Origin: Rhynchopus euleeides
Lineage: Eukaryota > Euglenozoa > Diplonemea > Diplonemida > Diplonemidae
Assembly (NCBI GenBank): GCA_963210315.1
Contig: OY723248.1
Coordinates: 1,256,727-1,320,726, forward strand
Direction: 5' to 3'
DNA length: 64,000 nucleotides
Shown piece after piece: positions 61,374 to 64,000 of this stretch. The translations under genes were made by a program, and so were the position numbers. The notes beneath the pieces are model-generated. The model made no database searches. It was not told where the DNA came from and saw nothing but the letters and a program-made list of their open reading frames with translations. The stretch's first letter is position 1. Each line of letters begins with the position of its first letter.

Positions 61374-63262
61374 GACGACCTGAAAGAGAGCTGGTCCAGT
61401 TTGAAACGAACCCTTTGCGACACCAGCATACCACGTGAGCCGGTGATTGGGCGCAGTTACAACACTACTTGCCGGTGTGGGTGCGGGTCGTCTCGCCTCG
61501 CGACCCTCATCCCTTCAAACTGGGTGGGGTCGTCAAAGCACAAAACCGCACCCAATGTGTGAGGCTGGCATCGGAACCTGTTTTACATCAACCAGAACTT
61601 GCTATGGTGAAACAACGGCGGGGAGGGTGGGGGTTGGGAACGTTGTTGCCGAACCTTACTTGCATGTGGGGCCGGTTCTGCCTGATGGGGCGCCTGGGCT
61701 GCCCCGCCTGACATCAAGACCATGATTTGAAGCCGCGCACCCATTGTTGGGCACACCCCAGCATTCACATAAAACTCCTCCCATCAGGGCGTCTTGCTCT
61801 CAGCAAGTTTTCGGCAAAAGTCGGCGATTTCACCTACAGCTGTCCATCAGCGATAGGAGGGAATGCACCAAAAATGCACAGTTTTCAGCACCACAGCGGA
61901 AACTCCCATCATATCCATTCATCCGTTTCACCTCGCTTATCGAAACCTGATTGTGAACATTATCAAATTACAGATTAGGGGTGGTTGTGGTGGTGGGGGT
62001 CGGGTGGGTGTGTATGCGTGGCGAACAGAGCCAGATTCTACCCCCATGCTGATGCAGGATGGTTGTCGGTTGGTCTGCAGATGTAGTTATCGGAGGGGGG
62101 GGGGTGGCAGAACAAGAAGAGTGACTTGGAACCGGGGGTGTGAGGGGTTATGCACAGACAACATCATTTCCAGGTCAGCCACAGCTAACGAATAAGCCCT
62201 CTAGTCTCTGAGGTCGTTGGAATTCCTATCCCGGTGGCTGCAGCGGTAGATGTGACTGATGTCCCCGCCTCTTCATTGTAGGGTTGTGCAGAAGATGGCC
62301 AGCCCATACGATGTATGGGAACCAAGGTCGTCTATCATCTTCAAAGCGCCTTCGCACGAACTTGGGTGCAAGAGTGGCGGTGAAAGAATTTTTTCCGATC
62401 AGTTTTTATGCTAGCTGCCTTTTTCTGTATTGCTTTAGTTTGTTTGGGGCCTTCTCTCGAAAATGCAAGGTCCCCATAACAAAGTGGGGGATGTCATGCG
62501 GGTCACAGTTTGACACAGAGCGTGTATAGACGTCTGTGTTGTGAATCTTTCCTGCACCAGTGCCTTTCGGGGCACACGCGACGCAGGTGCATGGTATTGC
62601 TAGTCATCACTCGTCCCCGAGATGACGCAAACCGAGTGGGGCGCAGATCTCGGGCCCAGTATTTTGGTTTTGCATTCCTGATCCCTCAGGCACCATCGGT
62701 ACTTTCCAAAATGAATTCAGTTGCGTCGCAGTGGGTCGTTGTCCGCTTGTTTTACATATCGCACCTAGGCCCTGTTTCGCTCAACAAGAGTGTGTCCCGT
62801 GGGTGTCCGTGTATGCATGGTGCGTCATATCGGTAAGAATTGCGCGATGACCTGCAAGTTGCATATGCTTGTGTCTCCAGCACCAGCAAACGCAATGGGT
62901 TGGTTCCCCTTATCTAACAACCGAATATGACGCCATCCCTGCTCTATCCATTTATGATTTCTTTCCCTTCTTCGGCTCCCTTTTTCGGCTCCGTTCTTCG
63001 TGGTGGCGGGGTGTTTATTGATATTTCGGCGCAGCCCCCAACGGGTAACAGCTCTGTGTCTGTATTGTACTGGATCTTGCAACCCCCTCACCCACTCACA
63101 CCACTTCATCAGAGATGGGGGGGGAGGTGCCTGCATTCCAACAAAACAGCTGCAGCCACCCTTTTGGGTTGTTGACACCATTTGCCACCACTTCAAGATC
63201 CACCGGGGGGGCACACATAGCTTCTCCTGATCTCACGGCACGGCATTTTTGGTAGTTTAGTA
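61374..63262. other. Gene-free stretch
   Basis: No gene supported. Short open frames lack domains or codon bias like that of neighbouring genes. A G10 run lies at 62095-62104. Confidence 0.5.
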
Positions 63263-63992
63263 CAGTAAGAACGTCGTTTAAGTCGTTTTTATTTAAGACG
63301 GTTTCAGCCGCGCCGACTTAAAGAAAACGACTTATTTAAAACGGTATCTAATTGAACCCGCCAAAAATCGCTAAGCGCTACCGTGGCTCGCTACGCTCGC
63401 ACAATATGCTACATTTTGCACACCTCCGGTGCCCATCGACTGACACAAAACAATGAACGTGTCTGTCGAACGGGCGAACCTCGTATATACCTTACATGTC
63501 GGGCCCTTGCCGTGGGGTTCTGTTCACCGAGGGCAGAGTACCACCTGCCCTCGGTGAACAGGACTGGGTCCACCTGTTGGTCACCTCGTGGGTATGGGCA
63601 GAGATGCAGAGAATGGGTATCAGTGACCGGAGTATCAACTGATGTGAGACAAGCGACCATACGCCAGTCCCAGACGCCACTCTCACAGACAATGGGAAGG
63701 GAAGGGGTTCTATGAATCCCTTCCTCGACCAGTGTCGGGACAAATACCTTGCCATCAACTGCCTCTAACTAGACAACGGCATGATCATTGCAGGGACACG
63801 GCAAGGGGAGACGGGACATCCTCAGAGCAAGCCCACCTACCTCCATTTTTTCCCGGCCTGCGGCGCCGGGAAAAAATAAATAAATAAATTGGAAAAATGC
63901 AAGGTCCGGTGGATTTTGGCGGCCCGACATAAAATAAACGACTTAATTAAAACGATACCGCTTTAACACCGACTTATTTGCCGCGAAGTCTG
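63263..63992. mobile_element. pogo/Tigger-like MITE, 730 bp
   Basis: Begins CAGTAAGAACGTCGTTTAAG and ends with CGAAGTCTG, flanked by TA on both sides (63261-63262, 63993-63994). Subterminal words of the type CGACTTAATTAAAACG recur in both orientations at each end, the style of pogo/Tigger ends. An internal 17-bp hairpin CTGTTCACCGAGGGCAG pairs 63520-63536 with 63545-63561. No transposase frame is present. Confidence 0.72.
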
Positions 63993-64000
63993 TACTTTGC

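Overview
The window looks like nuclear DNA of a GC-rich, repeat-laden protist, and a diplonemid-type euglenozoan fits best (inference, roughly 55% sure). All eight recognisable host-type genes lie on the + strand. They have few or no introns. Most begin a short distance after a pyrimidine tract ending in CAG, as expected for spliced-leader acceptor sites. An internal tract is built from TTAGGG-type repeats. The few cis-introns inferred are GT-AG. Dinoflagellates share the one-way gene order and trans-splicing but usually have TTTAGGG telomeres, so they fit less well.

Layout. 1-8.0 kb holds no convincing host gene: homopolymer tracts, a 944-bp hAT deletion derivative with perfect 8-bp target duplications, a 280-bp direct duplication, and degenerate short-period repeats running into a 200-N gap. 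8.2-10.1 kb is the C-terminal part of a hAT transposase. 10.5-19.6 kb is repeat country: a 67-bp hairpin, a ~195-bp satellite, a 1.15-kb G7-ended element, a 114-bp direct duplication, and an AT-rich fold-back element carrying a nested TA-flanked element. 20.2-24.9 kb is a + strand gene block: a PBZ-like zinc-finger protein, a TPR protein with three exons, and a protein with five W/YC/D repeats. 26.5-30.3 kb is a composite mobile structure made of a G7-ended fold-back, AT-rich fold-backs and a head-to-head/tail-to-tail telomere-like array. 31.0-35.2 kb carries CSTPP1-like and ARMH3-like genes.

35.4-50.5 kb is a 15-kb nest of DNA transposons with clear ends: an autonomous-looking hAT element whose ORF carries a degenerate USP-like region, two G7-ended elements, an internal-deletion copy of the hAT, a 207-bp MITE, and a 3.5-kb CACTA/EnSpm-like element with two ORFs. 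51.9-61.4 kb returns to + strand host genes: a lysine-rich/acidic-tailed protein, DNA polymerase lambda, and a large single-pass membrane beta-propeller protein. The window ends in a pogo/Tigger-like MITE.

The gene set implies ordinary housekeeping: base-excision or end-joining repair (Pol lambda, perhaps the PBZ protein), tubulin polyglutamylation and cilium biology (CSTPP1), and Golgi/PI4K-linked membrane traffic (ARMH3). The most novel material is in the mobile elements. Three unrelated element bodies share the same CACGGTGG ends. Several 1.15-kb elements share G7 ends and target TA inside C-runs. A telomere-like sequence is folded into a palindromic array. One hAT transposase carries what looks like a catalytically dead ubiquitin-protease domain.
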